NCBI GenBank assembly: GCA_019104865.1
Contig: JAHRWZ010000093.1
Coordinates: 43,619-107,618, forward strand
Source of the DNA: Castellaniella sp.
GTDB lineage: Bacteria; Pseudomonadota; Gammaproteobacteria; Burkholderiales; Burkholderiaceae_B
DNA length: 64,000 nt
Direction of reading: 5' to 3'
In this document: in pieces, positions 40,878 through 51,172 of the stretch
Layout: every line of letters begins with the position of its first letter
Position numbering within the stretch: the stretch's first letter is position 1
Made by a program: the position numbers and the translations under genes
The notes under the pieces: model-generated
Seen by the model: the letters and a program-made list of their open reading frames with translations, nothing else
Database searches by the model: none
What the model was told of the DNA's origin: nothing

Positions 40878-41159
40878 ATGACTCAAGCCACCGCTCGCCA
40901 CATTCTGGTCGATACCGAAGAACAATGCCTGCAACTGAAGACCGACATCGAAAACGGTGCGGATTTCGCCGCTGTCGCCCGCGACCATTCCAACTGCCCG
41001 TCCAGCCGCGATGGCGGCAATCTGGGCTCCTTCGGCCGCGGCCAGATGGTGCCGGAATTCGATACAGTGGTGTTCGGCGCGCCGGTCGGCGTGGTCCAGG
41101 GGCCTGTGCGCACACAGTTCGGGTATCACCTGGTGGAAGTGACGGACCGGCAGGACTAA
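40878..41159 (+). CDS. ppiC: peptidyl-prolyl cis-trans isomerase C (parvulin)
   Basis: A 93-aa single-domain parvulin, exactly the length of E. coli PpiC. It starts ARHILVDTEEQC and ends GPVRTQFGYHLVEVTDRQ, with the active-site histidines and the FGRGQMVPEFD loop in between. There is no signal peptide, so it is cytoplasmic. It stands alone between two terminators and is convergent with putA. Confidence 0.94.
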   Translation: MTQATARHILVDTEEQCLQLKTDIENGADFAAVARDHSNCPSSRDGGNLGSFGRGQMVPEFDTVVFGAPVGVVQGPVRTQFGYHLVEVTDRQD

Positions 41160-41166
41160 CGATCCC

Positions 41167-41200
41167 GGCGAGGGAGGGTCCGCAGGGGCCCTCCCTCGCC
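41167..41200. terminator. GC-rich hairpin between convergent ppiC and putA
   Basis: GGCGAGGGAGGG (41167-41178) pairs perfectly with CCCTCCCTCGCC (41189-41200) over a 10-base loop. There is no U-run on either side. Its position between two stop codons suggests it ends or protects both mRNAs. Confidence 0.5.
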
Positions 41201-41205
41201 CGGAA

Positions 41206-44200
41206 TCACCCGACCATCATCAGGCTGGCGTTGCCGCCGGCGGCGGCGGTGTTGATGCAGATGGACACCTCGCGCACCAGCATCTCCAGCGGATAGCCCA
41301 CACCACTGGCCAGCTCGTGAGAGCGCCGTGCCAAGACCGGGACGACCGGTCCCGGGCGCGCAGCGACCGAGCGCGTCAGGGTCAGCAGATCGTCGCCATC
41401 GCCTTCGAAGAGCGCGACTTGGAAATCGGCCGATTCGACGGCATCAGGGGCCACCCAACGGACCGGATCCATCGCGCGATGCTGCTGGTGGAATGCGCGC
41501 ACATCGGGTGAGTCCACCCAGAGCATGGCGTTGCCGGTGCGTTGGCAAGCCTGCAGCTGGGCTTGGGCGCCGGCGGCGCTGACCGCCCGGCAGAGCACCG
41601 TGCCCCGGGGCTTCAATCGATAGTGATTGGTCTCGCCAGTGGGACCAGGCAGCTCCAGCGGCTGCGCGTCCTGTCCCACGACACCGTCGACCGGCAGGGT
41701 GTTCGTGGACACCGACAGCAGTCGGTGCAGATACAGCGGCCCACCCGCCTTCGGACCCGTACCCGACAGGCCTTCGCCGCCGAATGGCTGCACGCCCACG
41801 GTGGCGCCCACGATGTTGCGATTGACGTAGATGTTGCCGACCTGGATGCGACCGGTGACGTGCCGCACGGTTTCATCCAGCCGGGTGTGCACGCCGAAAG
41901 TCAGCCCATAGCCGCGCCCGTTGATGGCGTCGATGACCGCATCCAGATCTTCACGCCGGTAGCGCAGGACGTGCAGCACCGGCCCGAAGACTTCGCGTTC
42001 GAGTTCGGCGATATCGGAAATCTCGATCAGGGTCGGCGCCACGAAAGTGCCGAAACGCACCTGCTCGTCGTCCAGCGCTTGACGGTCGATGGCGTGGCCA
42101 GCGGCCTGCATGCCCTGGATGTGGCGCTCGATCATGGCCTGGGCATCGGCATCGATGACCGGACCGATGTCGGTGGACAGCAGTTCCGGACGCCCGACCC
42201 GCAATTCGTTCATGGCGCCGCGCAACATGCCCAGCGTGCGGTCGGCGCAGTCTTCCTGCACGCACAACACGCGCAAGGCCGAGCAGCGCTGACCGGCGGA
42301 ATCGAAGGCGGAACTGAGCACGTCATAGACGACCTGCTCGGTCAGGGCGGACGAATCCACGATCATCGCGTTCTGGCCGCCGGTTTCGGCGATCAGGGGG
42401 ACCGGATGGCCCGCGCCATTCAGGCGCTGGGCCAGCGTGGCCGCGATAAGTTTGGCGACCTCGGTCGAACCCGTGAACATGACGCCACGCACCACCGGGC
42501 TGGCGACCAGTGCGGCGCCCACGGTTTCCCCATGGCCGGGCAGCAACTGTACGGCAGCATGAGGAATACCCGCCCGATGCAGCACCGATACCCCATAGGC
42601 GGCGATCAGATTGGTCTGTTCGGCGGGCTTGGCCAACACGACATTGCCGGCGGCCAGGGCCGCGCTGACCTGACCGGTGAAGATGGCCAGCGGGAAGTTC
42701 CAGGGGCTGATGCACAGCACCGGCCCGAGCGGCCGATGACTGTCGTTGGAGAATTCCTCTTCGATGCGCACCGCATAGTAGCGCAGGAAATCCACGGCCT
42801 CGCGCACTTCCGACACGGCATTCGGAAAGGACTTGCCGGCCTCGCGCACGATCAGCCCGATGGACACCTGCATCTCGTCTTCCAGCAGCTGCGCGGCATG
42901 GCGCAGGCACTGCGCACGCTCGGCCACCGGCGTGGCCTGCCAGATGGGCGCGGCATATTCAGCACGCTTCAGGGCCGCCTGGACGTCCGCCTCGTCGGCC
43001 TCGACCAGTTGGCCGACCACATCGCGATGATCGGCGGGGTTCAGGACGGGTTGGGCGCGATCGGACTGCCATTCGCCGGGAGGCGACGCTTGCCAGACCT
43101 GGCCGGCGCTACCCAGCAGGGCAGCCGCCAGCGATCCCAGCCGATGCTCGTTGCTGAGGTCCAGACCGGCCGAATTGGCCCGATTTTCCCGGGACTGGTA
43201 CAGATCGCGTGGCAAGGGAATGCGTTCGTGCGGGGCCCCCAGGGGCTGGATGGCGCGAGCCTTGCGCACCGGATCCTCGATCAGACGATCGATGGGGATG
43301 TCCTTGTCACCGATCTGGTTGACAAAGGACGTATTGGCGCCGTTTTCCAGCAGACGGCGCACCAGATAGGCCAGCAAGGTTTCGTGCGTGCCCACCGGCG
43401 CATAGACGCGGCAAGGCCGGTTCAGATGGCCCTTGGCCACCGGGCCGACGACTTCCTCGTACAGCGGTTCACCCATGCCGTGCAGGCACTGGAACTCGTA
43501 CTGCCCGGGATAGTAGTTTTCGCCCGCCAGATGATAGATGGATGCGAGCGTCTGGGCGTTGTGCGTGGCGAACTGCGGAAAGACCGCGTCCGGCGCTGAC
43601 AGGAGCTTGCGCGCACAGGCCAGGTAGGACACGTCGGTATGCACCTTGCGCGTGTAGACCGGATAGCCTTCCAGGCCGTCGATCTGCGCGCGCTTGATCT
43701 CGGAATCCCAGTAGGCGCCCTTGACCAGGCGCACCATCAGGCGATGTTTGCTGCGGCGGGCCAGATCGATCACGAAATCGATCACGAAGGGTGCCCGCTT
43801 CTGGTAGGCCTGGATCACGAAACCGATGCCGTTCCAGCCGCGCAGGCGCTCATCGAAGCACAGGGCTTCGAGCAGGTCGAGCGAGAGTTCTAGCCGATCG
43901 GCCTCTTCCGCATCGATGTTCAGGCCGATATCGTAGCGCCGCGCCAGGGCCGAGAGTTCGATCATGCGCGGCAACAGTTCGGCCATGACACGGTCGCGCT
44001 GCGCGCGGGCATAGCGCGGGTGCAACGCGGACAGCTTGATGGAGATGCCGGGGCCTTCGTAGATGCCGCGCCCCTGCGAGGCCTTGCCGATGGCGTGGAT
44101 CGCCTGCTCGTAGGAACGGTAATAGTGGGCGGCGTCTTCCGCCGTGGTGGCCGCCTCGCCCAGCATATCGTAGGAATAGCGAAAGCCGATCTCTTCGAAC

Positions 44201-44991
44201 TTGCGGCTGTTGGCCAGCGCCGACGAGATCGTCTGGCCGGTGACGAACTGCTCGCCCATCAGGCGCATGGCCATGTTCACGCCGCGCCGGATCAGCGGTT
44301 CGCCGCCTTTCGCGATCAAGCGGGTCAGCGCCTGGGACAGGTTCTGTTCGCTGTTGACGCTGACGAGTTTACCGGTGACGAGCAGCCCCCAGGTCGCCGC
44401 GTTGACGAACATCGACCGGGATTCGCCCACGTGGGCACGCCAGTCGCCGCGGCTGATCTTGTCGCGGATCAGCGCATCGCGCGTGGCCTGATCGGGAATA
44501 CGCAGCAGGGCCTCGGCCAGACACATCAGGGCGACCCCTTCTTGGCTGGAGAGCGAGAATTCCTGGATCAGGCCCTCGACGCCGCCACCCTTGCGTTTGC
44601 TACGCAGCGTCTGGACCAGGCGCCGGGCCAGGGTCTCGACCTGATCCGCCTGCGGCGAGCCTGCCTGATCGAGCAACATGGCGACGCATTCGGGTTCGGG
44701 CCGCCGGTAGGCGGCTGTGATCGCCGAGCGCAGCACCGATTGCGGCTGGATCTCCTGGGCGAACTCATAGAACGGTGTTTGCGGATCCGGTTCGGTGGGT
44801 GCGTCGGATTCGGTGGTTTCCGGACGACGATCGATGTCGGCCGGCAGCTGGCCACGCTCGATGGCCTCGACATAGGTCAGCAGGGCTTGCTTGTGCAGCC
44901 AGTGGGGCGTGCACCCCAGTTTGTCCGCCTGCAGCCGCAAACGTTCACGCAAGGTCTCATCGACCTTCACACCCAGGGTAACAGTCGCCAT
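41206..44991 (-). CDS. putA: trifunctional proline utilisation protein PutA (repressor, proline dehydrogenase, P5C dehydrogenase)
   Basis: A 1261-aa enzyme that oxidises proline to glutamate in two steps. Residues 1-47 form a ribbon-helix-helix DNA-binding domain (TVTLGVKVDETLRERLRLQ), the mark of PutA proteins that also repress their own genes. The flavin-dependent proline dehydrogenase barrel follows (about 200-570). The aldehyde dehydrogenase domain has the catalytic C903 (GQRCSALRVL) and ETGGQNAMIV. No adjacent putP transporter is seen. An inverted GGTTGTAC repeat upstream is a candidate operator. Confidence 0.96.
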   Translation of the reverse strand: MATVTLGVKVDETLRERLRLQADKLGCTPHWLHKQALLTYVEAIERGQLPADIDRRPETTESDAPTEPDPQTPFYEFAQEIQPQSVLRSAITAAYRRPEPECVAMLLDQAGSPQADQVETLARRLVQTLRSKRKGGGVEGLIQEFSLSSQEGVALMCLAEALLRIPDQATRDALIRDKISRGDWRAHVGESRSMFVNAATWGLLVTGKLVSVNSEQNLSQALTRLIAKGGEPLIRRGVNMAMRLMGEQFVTGQTISSALANSRKFEEIGFRYSYDMLGEAATTAEDAAHYYRSYEQAIHAIGKASQGRGIYEGPGISIKLSALHPRYARAQRDRVMAELLPRMIELSALARRYDIGLNIDAEEADRLELSLDLLEALCFDERLRGWNGIGFVIQAYQKRAPFVIDFVIDLARRSKHRLMVRLVKGAYWDSEIKRAQIDGLEGYPVYTRKVHTDVSYLACARKLLSAPDAVFPQFATHNAQTLASIYHLAGENYYPGQYEFQCLHGMGEPLYEEVVGPVAKGHLNRPCRVYAPVGTHETLLAYLVRRLLENGANTSFVNQIGDKDIPIDRLIEDPVRKARAIQPLGAPHERIPLPRDLYQSRENRANSAGLDLSNEHRLGSLAAALLGSAGQVWQASPPGEWQSDRAQPVLNPADHRDVVGQLVEADEADVQAALKRAEYAAPIWQATPVAERAQCLRHAAQLLEDEMQVSIGLIVREAGKSFPNAVSEVREAVDFLRYYAVRIEEEFSNDSHRPLGPVLCISPWNFPLAIFTGQVSAALAAGNVVLAKPAEQTNLIAAYGVSVLHRAGIPHAAVQLLPGHGETVGAALVASPVVRGVMFTGSTEVAKLIAATLAQRLNGAGHPVPLIAETGGQNAMIVDSSALTEQVVYDVLSSAFDSAGQRCSALRVLCVQEDCADRTLGMLRGAMNELRVGRPELLSTDIGPVIDADAQAMIERHIQGMQAAGHAIDRQALDDEQVRFGTFVAPTLIEISDIAELEREVFGPVLHVLRYRREDLDAVIDAINGRGYGLTFGVHTRLDETVRHVTGRIQVGNIYVNRNIVGATVGVQPFGGEGLSGTGPKAGGPLYLHRLLSVSTNTLPVDGVVGQDAQPLELPGPTGETNHYRLKPRGTVLCRAVSAAGAQAQLQACQRTGNAMLWVDSPDVRAFHQQHRAMDPVRWVAPDAVESADFQVALFEGDGDDLLTLTRSVAARPGPVVPVLARRSHELASGVGYPLEMLVREVSICINTAAAGGNASLMMVG

Positions 44992-45063
44992 GATCGGGTT
45001 CTCGGTGAATCAGCGCACACCGTCCCCATGACGAGTGCATGTCAGTCACCGAGCATACTATAA

Positions 45064-45117
45064 GGTTGTACCCCTGCCTACCATTATGGTTAACCCGAAA
45101 ATCAATCAAGTACAACC
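45064..45117. promoter_or_regulatory. inverted GGTTGTAC / GTACAACC pair upstream of putA, candidate operator
   Basis: GGTTGTAC at 45064-45071 faces GTACAACC at 45110-45117, with the palindrome GGTTAACC at 45088-45095 between them. The region is the 114-base gap between putA and pqiC. Known PutA operators contain a GTTGCA-type core, so a PutA site is plausible, but the same element occurs upstream of livK. Function is inferred. Confidence 0.45.
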
Positions 45118-45744
45118 GTATTGAGCATTCCCCGAACCCGTCGGTAAACCGTGCGCCCCAGACGCGCGATCCTCCGCCATCAGCGCTGCCAGAGACCACA
45201 CCGCTTGCCGCTGGGCATCGACCAGCGCCGGAATCCCCGAGGCGGCTGGAACCCGGATGCGGGCCTGGCAGATCAGCGCCTGGGCAGTGCCGGGCAAACG
45301 GTCCGTCCAGACGGCGGCCAGATCGGCGCCCTGGTTCCACAGCAGGTCGAACCGGGTCACCCGAACCTCGATCTGGCGCACTGGCCTATCCCGGGCGCCA
45401 GGCAGACGCTGCAGGTCCGGCACCCCCAGAGAGGCCGCCACTCGCGCGGCCAGTACCGTCTGGATCTGATCGGCCAGCGGTCCCGCCCACAGGGAATCGT
45501 TGAGCACCTGAACCGCAGGGTCCGAGGCCGCATCGCGCACCAGCAACTGCGGCCGGTCTGCATCGGCGGGAATCCGCAGGACCTGCAGGCGCAGGCCATA
45601 GGATGGCGTGGCCGGCAACCCGGATGCGGCGCCCGGCGCCTGGTCCATCGGCCCGTCCAGGCTGTAATAACGGCTGGGTGCGCCGGCGCAGGCGCCCAGC
45701 AGGCTCGTCACGCCACAGATCAACACCAGAAACAGTCGTCGCAT
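45106..45744 (-). CDS. pqiC: PqiC family outer-membrane lipoprotein (ABC-type transport auxiliary)
   Basis: A 212-aa lipoprotein. The signal peptide ends in the lipobox LLGAC with C19 as the lipidated residue. The mature domain (YYSLDGP ... VEVRVTRFDLLW-like core) matches the PqiC/YmbA family, which partners MCE protein PqiB. It begins 10 bases after pqiB, completing a pqiA-pqiB-pqiC operon. ATG 45744 is chosen to put the signal peptide at the N-terminus. The tail extends into the putA upstream region. Confidence 0.88.
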   Translation of the reverse strand: MRRLFLVLICGVTSLLGACAGAPSRYYSLDGPMDQAPGAASGLPATPSYGLRLQVLRIPADADRPQLLVRDAASDPAVQVLNDSLWAGPLADQIQTVLAARVAASLGVPDLQRLPGARDRPVRQIEVRVTRFDLLWNQGADLAAVWTDRLPGTAQALICQARIRVPAASGIPALVDAQRQAVWSLAALMAEDRASGAHGLPTGSGNAQYGCT

Positions 45745-45754
45745 CGGATTTTTC

Positions 45755-47434
45755 CTAACGCAAGCGGTCGGGGCTGCGCCCCCGCAACAGGGATTCGGGA
45801 TGAGCCTGCAGGGAATCCACCAGCAGACGCAGCGCCCGGGCCGCCCCGTCCAGCGCCTGCAAGGTATCCTGCAGATTGCCCAGCACCGGGGCATCCGGCC
45901 CGAGAACAGCACCGACCCGATCCAGAGAGCGCCGCGCCGATTCCAGCGTCTGATTGGCCTGCGGGACCACCTGCGTGTCCAGGCGACCCAGCAGCTTGCG
46001 CAGGTTGGTCAAGCTGCCCTGCAGCTCGCGCCCCAGGTCTTCGAGCGGCAATTTGTCGAGCTTGGTGACGATGCTGCTCAGCTGACGCTGCAATTGATCG
46101 AAATCCCCCGGCACCGTCGGCAACAGATAGCCGGCGGATGGCGCGTCGCCCGGGATCTGGATCCGGGCATGCGCCTGATCCGGGAAGAAATCCAGCGCCA
46201 CGTACTGCTGGCCGGTCAGCAGGCTGGCCGTGCGCAACTGGGCTCGCAGGCCATTCCGGATGAGGGGTCCCAGCAACGCCGCGCCCTGCGCACCATTGAC
46301 TGATTTCACCAGATCGCGATACGCCTGGCTGAATCGCATCGGGTAGACCAGCGCGCGCACACGGGAATAAAAGCGTTTGCGTGTCTTGTCGAATTCCAGA
46401 TCGATATCGATCACCTTGCCGATCGGCATACCCCTGAAATCCACATCCGCCCCGACCCGCAACCCACGCACCGACTGGTCAAAGCGCAGCTCGATCTCGG
46501 TGGCCGGCCCGTCCGGATCGGCGAGCGCCTGATCCCGCGTGTCGAACAGCGTATAGCTACTGCCCGCCTTGGCCGGGGTCGAATCCACCGTGCCGTCATA
46601 GGAACTGGACTCGTCCGGCTGGGCGAACGCCACCCCGCCGTTCAGGACGGCCGACAGCCCGCTGGTGCGCAACTGCACCCCTTCCGCCGACAGCGACATG
46701 TCGATGCCACTGTCGTTCCAGAACCGGGTATCCGGCGTCACATAGCGATCATATGGCGCCTGGACGAAAATCTGCAGATCGACCGCTCGGCCGTCGGGGG
46801 CCATGGTGTAGCCGACGACCCGCCCGACCTCAATGCGGCGGTAATACACCCGGGATCCCACCACCAGCGACCCGAGGGACTTGGAAACCAGCTGGAACCG
46901 GGTGCCGACCTGGCCGCTGAGCACTTCGGGCGGATTGGCCAGTCCCTCGAAAAAATAGACGGCGGATCCCTTGGGGGGCGTGGTCGGCGCGTCCACGCTC
47001 AGGTACATCCCCGACAGCAGCGTATCGAGCCCCGACACGCCGGCCAGGCTGACCTGCGGGCGGACAATCCAGAACTTGGCGCCCTTCTGGGTAATGTAGG
47101 AGGATCCATCCCGGTCCAGCTGGACGTCCACCAGCACGTGCTCGCGGTCGTCGGCGACCCGGACGTCCTTGACCAAGCCCACCACAACGTCGCGATAGCG
47201 AAGCTTCGTCTGCCCCGCCTCGATGCCAGCCGCGGACAGGAAACTGATGGTGATAACCGGCCCTGTGCGCACCCAGACCGAAGCCAGCAGAGACAGGGCC
47301 ACGGCCAGCGCCAGCAGCGGCACAAGCCAGACCCAGGACCAGCGCAGCGACCGGCCAAGCCGGATCGTCGGCGTCAGTGCCGGCTCTGGTGCCTGTGCAG
47401 CCTCTAGGTTGTGCTGCTCCTCGTCAGTCGTCAT
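45755..47434 (-). CDS. pqiB: intermembrane transport protein PqiB (MCE domains)
   Basis: A 559-aa protein with one N-terminal membrane anchor (WVWLVPLLALAVALSLLASVWV), three consecutive MCE domains and a C-terminal helical part (about 470-559). PqiB hexamers form a tunnel across the periplasm for lipid movement between membranes. ATG 47434 overlaps the end of pqiA by 11 bases. Confidence 0.93.
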   Translation of the reverse strand: MTTDEEQHNLEAAQAPEPALTPTIRLGRSLRWSWVWLVPLLALAVALSLLASVWVRTGPVITISFLSAAGIEAGQTKLRYRDVVVGLVKDVRVADDREHVLVDVQLDRDGSSYITQKGAKFWIVRPQVSLAGVSGLDTLLSGMYLSVDAPTTPPKGSAVYFFEGLANPPEVLSGQVGTRFQLVSKSLGSLVVGSRVYYRRIEVGRVVGYTMAPDGRAVDLQIFVQAPYDRYVTPDTRFWNDSGIDMSLSAEGVQLRTSGLSAVLNGGVAFAQPDESSSYDGTVDSTPAKAGSSYTLFDTRDQALADPDGPATEIELRFDQSVRGLRVGADVDFRGMPIGKVIDIDLEFDKTRKRFYSRVRALVYPMRFSQAYRDLVKSVNGAQGAALLGPLIRNGLRAQLRTASLLTGQQYVALDFFPDQAHARIQIPGDAPSAGYLLPTVPGDFDQLQRQLSSIVTKLDKLPLEDLGRELQGSLTNLRKLLGRLDTQVVPQANQTLESARRSLDRVGAVLGPDAPVLGNLQDTLQALDGAARALRLLVDSLQAHPESLLRGRSPDRLR

Positions 47435-48665
47435 GATCGTCCTTATCCGGGCGCGCGGCGCGCAGACGTTCCCAGCCTCGACGCGGATCATACCGCAAGG
47501 CCGCCCACATCGTGAGCACCACCACCGCACCGAAATTCAGCGCCGCCGGCCCCACATCGATGCGCGACAGCCCCGGAAAATTCGCCATGGCGGTCATCAG
47601 CACCACGACGAAGACATCCAGCATCGACCACTGGCCGACGAATTCGACTACCGCATACAGGCGCGTGCGCTGTCGTTGAACCCGCACACCGCGCGGTTTG
47701 CTGCGCAGCAGCAGGAAGGACAGGGCCAGCATTTTGGTCACCGGCACCAGGACGCTGGCCACAAACACGATCAGGGCAAGATCCCAGGATCCCAGACGCC
47801 AGAGCTCAATCACCCCGCCCAAGATCGTGTGATTGCTGGCGCCCAGCAGGGTCTGCACCCGCATGATCGGCAGGGTGTTGGCGGGAATGTAGAAGATGAT
47901 GGCGGCCAGCAACAGTGCCCACACCTGCGCGGCTTCGTCGTGACGCCGCTCGTGCAGGGGAGCATCACAGCGCCGGCAGCGCCCCGACACGGGCGGCGCC
48001 TGGACACAGCCGCAGGACTCGCAGACCGCTCCGGTGCCCAGACGCCCCGACATCAGCACCATGCCGGCATCCTCGACCTCGCGCCACAGGGCCCGGGCAT
48101 CCCAGTGGCCCATGCCCGACAGCATGAAACTGAGCAGGAAAAACCCCACCAGCCCGGGGCCGATCCGCAACTGTGCCATGCCCGCGAACTTGACCATGGC
48201 GACCAGGATCGCCAGCACCAGGACTGTCGCCATCGACCATGGGGCCAGCCGGGCCAGCCAGCGTAGGGTCCCCCCCAGATCCGGCGGCAGGCGCCGGTTG
48301 GCCACAGCCTGCATCACCCAGAGCGTCAGGGAGATCCACACGAGCGGAAACCAGAACCCGACCAGCCCCGTCATGATCGAAACCCCGTAATAGCCACGGT
48401 CCCAGCACAGCCGCAAGGCCCCCCAGAACGTCAGGCTGACGTCCAGCCCCTGGACCGACAAGATCGCGATGGGAAAGCCTTGAGCGAGGGCGAACACGAT
48501 CAGCGTTGTCCACCCCAGCGCCACCCATTGTCGAAGCGACAGCATGCCCCGGCGATACAGCACCGTCTCGCAACAACGGCAAACGGCCAGACCCCGGGCA
48601 CCGGGATCCAGCCGCTCATGCAAGGTATCGCAATGCGGACAGGCGATCAGGGGCCTGCTCGCCAT
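47424..48665 (-). CDS. pqiA: PqiA family integral membrane protein
   Basis: A 413-aa inner-membrane protein with two PqiA repeats. Each repeat begins with a zinc-ribbon-like cysteine set (C9/C12 with C29/C31-32; later CESCGC ... CRRC) and has four hydrophobic segments. It is the membrane partner of the PqiB tunnel. It starts 26 bases downstream of clpA on the same strand. Confidence 0.93.
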   Translation of the reverse strand: MASRPLIACPHCDTLHERLDPGARGLAVCRCCETVLYRRGMLSLRQWVALGWTTLIVFALAQGFPIAILSVQGLDVSLTFWGALRLCWDRGYYGVSIMTGLVGFWFPLVWISLTLWVMQAVANRRLPPDLGGTLRWLARLAPWSMATVLVLAILVAMVKFAGMAQLRIGPGLVGFFLLSFMLSGMGHWDARALWREVEDAGMVLMSGRLGTGAVCESCGCVQAPPVSGRCRRCDAPLHERRHDEAAQVWALLLAAIIFYIPANTLPIMRVQTLLGASNHTILGGVIELWRLGSWDLALIVFVASVLVPVTKMLALSFLLLRSKPRGVRVQRQRTRLYAVVEFVGQWSMLDVFVVVLMTAMANFPGLSRIDVGPAALNFGAVVVLTMWAALRYDPRRGWERLRAARPDKDDHDD

Positions 48666-48691
48666 CAGGGCCTGCCCTCGATCATCGGGCC

Positions 48692-51010
48692 CTAATCCAC
48701 GAGCTCAGGCTCTGGGTGCGAGGGCGACGGGACCGAGCCGGAATCCACCGGATCATTGGGGAAATTCAGCACCACCTGCCCCTGGGCATCCAGATCGACC
48801 TGAACCCGGCCGCCATGCACCAGGCGGCCGAACAGCAGTTCATCGGCCAGTGCCCGGCGGATCGTGTCCTGAATCAGACGTTGCATCGGGCGCGCACCCA
48901 TGGCCGGATCGAAGCCAGCGCCGGCCAGATGATCGCGCAATGCCTGAGTGAAAATCACATCCACGTGCTTTTCATGCAGCTGATCTTCCAGCTGCATGAG
49001 GAATTTATCCACCACGCGCAGGATGATCTCGCGCGGCAGCGACGAGAAACCGATGATGGCATCCAGGCGATTGCGGAATTCGGGAGTGAACTGGCGCTTG
49101 ATGTCGGCCATTTCATCACCCGTGCGTTCCGGCGTCGCGAACCCGATCGCATTGCGGTTGAGCGTATCGGCCCCCGCGTTGGTGGTCATGACCAGGATGA
49201 CGTTGCGGAAATCGGACTTACGGCCGTTGTTGTCGGTCAGGGTGCCATGATCCATGACCTGCAACAGGATGTTGTAGACGTCCGGATGGGCCTTTTCGAT
49301 TTCGTCGAGCAGCAGCACGCAATGTGGCTGCTTCGTGACGGCCTCGGTCAGCAAACCGCCCTGATCGAAGCCCACATACCCCGGAGGCGCCCCGATCAGG
49401 CGTGACACGGTATGGCGTTCCATGTATTCGGACATGTCGAAGCGCAGCAATTCGATGCCCAGCACGAAGGCCAGTTGCCGGGCGACCTCGGTCTTGCCCA
49501 CGCCCGTCGGCCCCGAAAACAGGAAGCAGCCGATGGGCTTGTCCGGCCGCCCGAGCCCGGAGCGCGCCATCTTGATCGATGCGGCCAGCGCGGCAATCGC
49601 CTGGTCCTGGCCGAACACGACGGACTTCAGGTCGCGTTCCAGGGTGGCGAGCTTGTTGCGGTCGTCGGTGGATACGTTCTGCGGCGGGATGCGCGCAATG
49701 CGCGCCACCGTGGCCTGGATCTCGGCCCGCCCGATGACCTTTTTCTGGCGCGATTTGGGCAGCAGACGCTGTGCGGCGCCGGCCTCGTCGATGACGTCGA
49801 TGGCCTTGTCAGGCAGGAACCGATCGCTGATGTGGCGCGCCGCCAGTTCGGCCGCCGCAGTGATGGCGGCACCCGAATAGCGCACTTGGTGGTGCGCCTC
49901 GAAGCGCCCTTTGAGGCCACGCAGGATGCGGATGGTCTGTTCGACCGACGGTTCGGGGATGTCGATCTTCTGGAAGCGCCGCGCCAAGGCGTGGTCCTTT
50001 TCGAAGATGCCACGGTATTCGGTGTACGTCGTTGCCCCGATGCACTTCAGATATCCGGAGGATAGCGCAGGCTTCAGCAGGTTCGACGCGTCCAGCGTTC
50101 CACCCGACGCCGATCCAGCCCCGATCAAGGTATGGATCTCGTCGATGAACAGCACCGCATGGCGGTTGTCCTTCAGCGCCTTGAGCACGAGTTTCAACCG
50201 CTGCTCGAAATCACCACGGTATTTGGTACCCGCCAGCAAGGCCCCCATGTCCAGAGCGTAGACCTGAGTTTCGTTCAGGACTTCAGGGACGTCGCCCTGC
50301 GTGATGCGCCAGGCCAGGCCTTCGGCGATGGCCGTCTTGCCCACCCCCGCCTCGCCGACCAGCAAGGGATTGTTCTTGCGCCGGCGGCACAAGACCTGGA
50401 TGACGCGCTCGACCTCGTCCTCGCGGCCGATCAACGGATCGATGTGCCCCTTCAGGGCTTCGGCGTTCAGGTCGGTGGCGTAGGTTTCCAGCGGCGATTT
50501 CTGCTGATCGGATTTCGGATCCGCGGCCGGCGGCTCAAGGCGCGGATTGTCGGCGGATGCGGGCTCGTCGGGCATCTTGGTGATGCCATGCGACAGGTAA
50601 TTGACGACGTCCAGGCGCGACACCCCCTGCTGTACCAGGAAATAGACCGCATGCGAGTCCTTTTCGCCGTACATGGCCACCAGGACATTGGCCCCCGTCA
50701 CGGCGGTCTTGTTGGAGCCGTTCGAGGACACATGCATGATCGCCCGCTGGATGACCCGCTGGAAACCCAGCGTCGGCTGCGTATCGACCTCGCCATCCCC
50801 CGGGAAGACCGGAGTGTTCTCGACGATGAATTTGCGCAGGTCCTGGCGCAGCAGTTCGACGTCCGCCGCGCACGCGCGCAGAACCTCGATTGCCGAAGCG
50901 TTATCCAGCAGGGACAGCAGCAGGTGCTCCACGGTGATGAATTCATGTCGGGCGGCACGCGCCTCGACGAACGCCATGTGCAGGCTGACTTCAAGTTCTT
51001 CGGAAATCAC
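48692..51010 (-). CDS. clpA: ClpA, ATPase subunit of the ClpAP protease
   Basis: A 772-aa double-AAA+ unfoldase that feeds ClpP. The N-domain (SLHMAFVEARAARHEFITVEHLLLSLL) binds ClpS. Walker A loops are GEAGVGKT in the first and GPTGVGKT in the second ATPase domain. It starts with GTG, preceded by a strong GGAGGAAG. It lies downstream of clpS on the same strand, but 162 bases separate them, so it may have its own promoter. Confidence 0.96.
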   Translation of the reverse strand: MISEELEVSLHMAFVEARAARHEFITVEHLLLSLLDNASAIEVLRACAADVELLRQDLRKFIVENTPVFPGDGEVDTQPTLGFQRVIQRAIMHVSSNGSNKTAVTGANVLVAMYGEKDSHAVYFLVQQGVSRLDVVNYLSHGITKMPDEPASADNPRLEPPAADPKSDQQKSPLETYATDLNAEALKGHIDPLIGREDEVERVIQVLCRRRKNNPLLVGEAGVGKTAIAEGLAWRITQGDVPEVLNETQVYALDMGALLAGTKYRGDFEQRLKLVLKALKDNRHAVLFIDEIHTLIGAGSASGGTLDASNLLKPALSSGYLKCIGATTYTEYRGIFEKDHALARRFQKIDIPEPSVEQTIRILRGLKGRFEAHHQVRYSGAAITAAAELAARHISDRFLPDKAIDVIDEAGAAQRLLPKSRQKKVIGRAEIQATVARIARIPPQNVSTDDRNKLATLERDLKSVVFGQDQAIAALAASIKMARSGLGRPDKPIGCFLFSGPTGVGKTEVARQLAFVLGIELLRFDMSEYMERHTVSRLIGAPPGYVGFDQGGLLTEAVTKQPHCVLLLDEIEKAHPDVYNILLQVMDHGTLTDNNGRKSDFRNVILVMTTNAGADTLNRNAIGFATPERTGDEMADIKRQFTPEFRNRLDAIIGFSSLPREIILRVVDKFLMQLEDQLHEKHVDVIFTQALRDHLAGAGFDPAMGARPMQRLIQDTIRRALADELLFGRLVHGGRVQVDLDAQGQVVLNFPNDPVDSGSVPSPSHPEPELVD

Positions 51011-51172
51011 GCTTCCTCCATTGCATATCGGAGCGGACCAAGCAATCCGTTGTGTCTATTCTATGACTAAATCGGCCCGCTGTTCGGCGGAACCGGATTA
51101 GAGCGTCACCCGGGCCACGATGGGAGACCGCCTCTCGACGGCATCGCCCGCATGACACAGGGATCATGTGCA

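Noticed and set aside
41542..43599. Open frame of 685 codons on the plus strand inside putA
   Set aside because: It is antisense to the conserved PutA dehydrogenase domains and has no ribosome-binding site or family signature.
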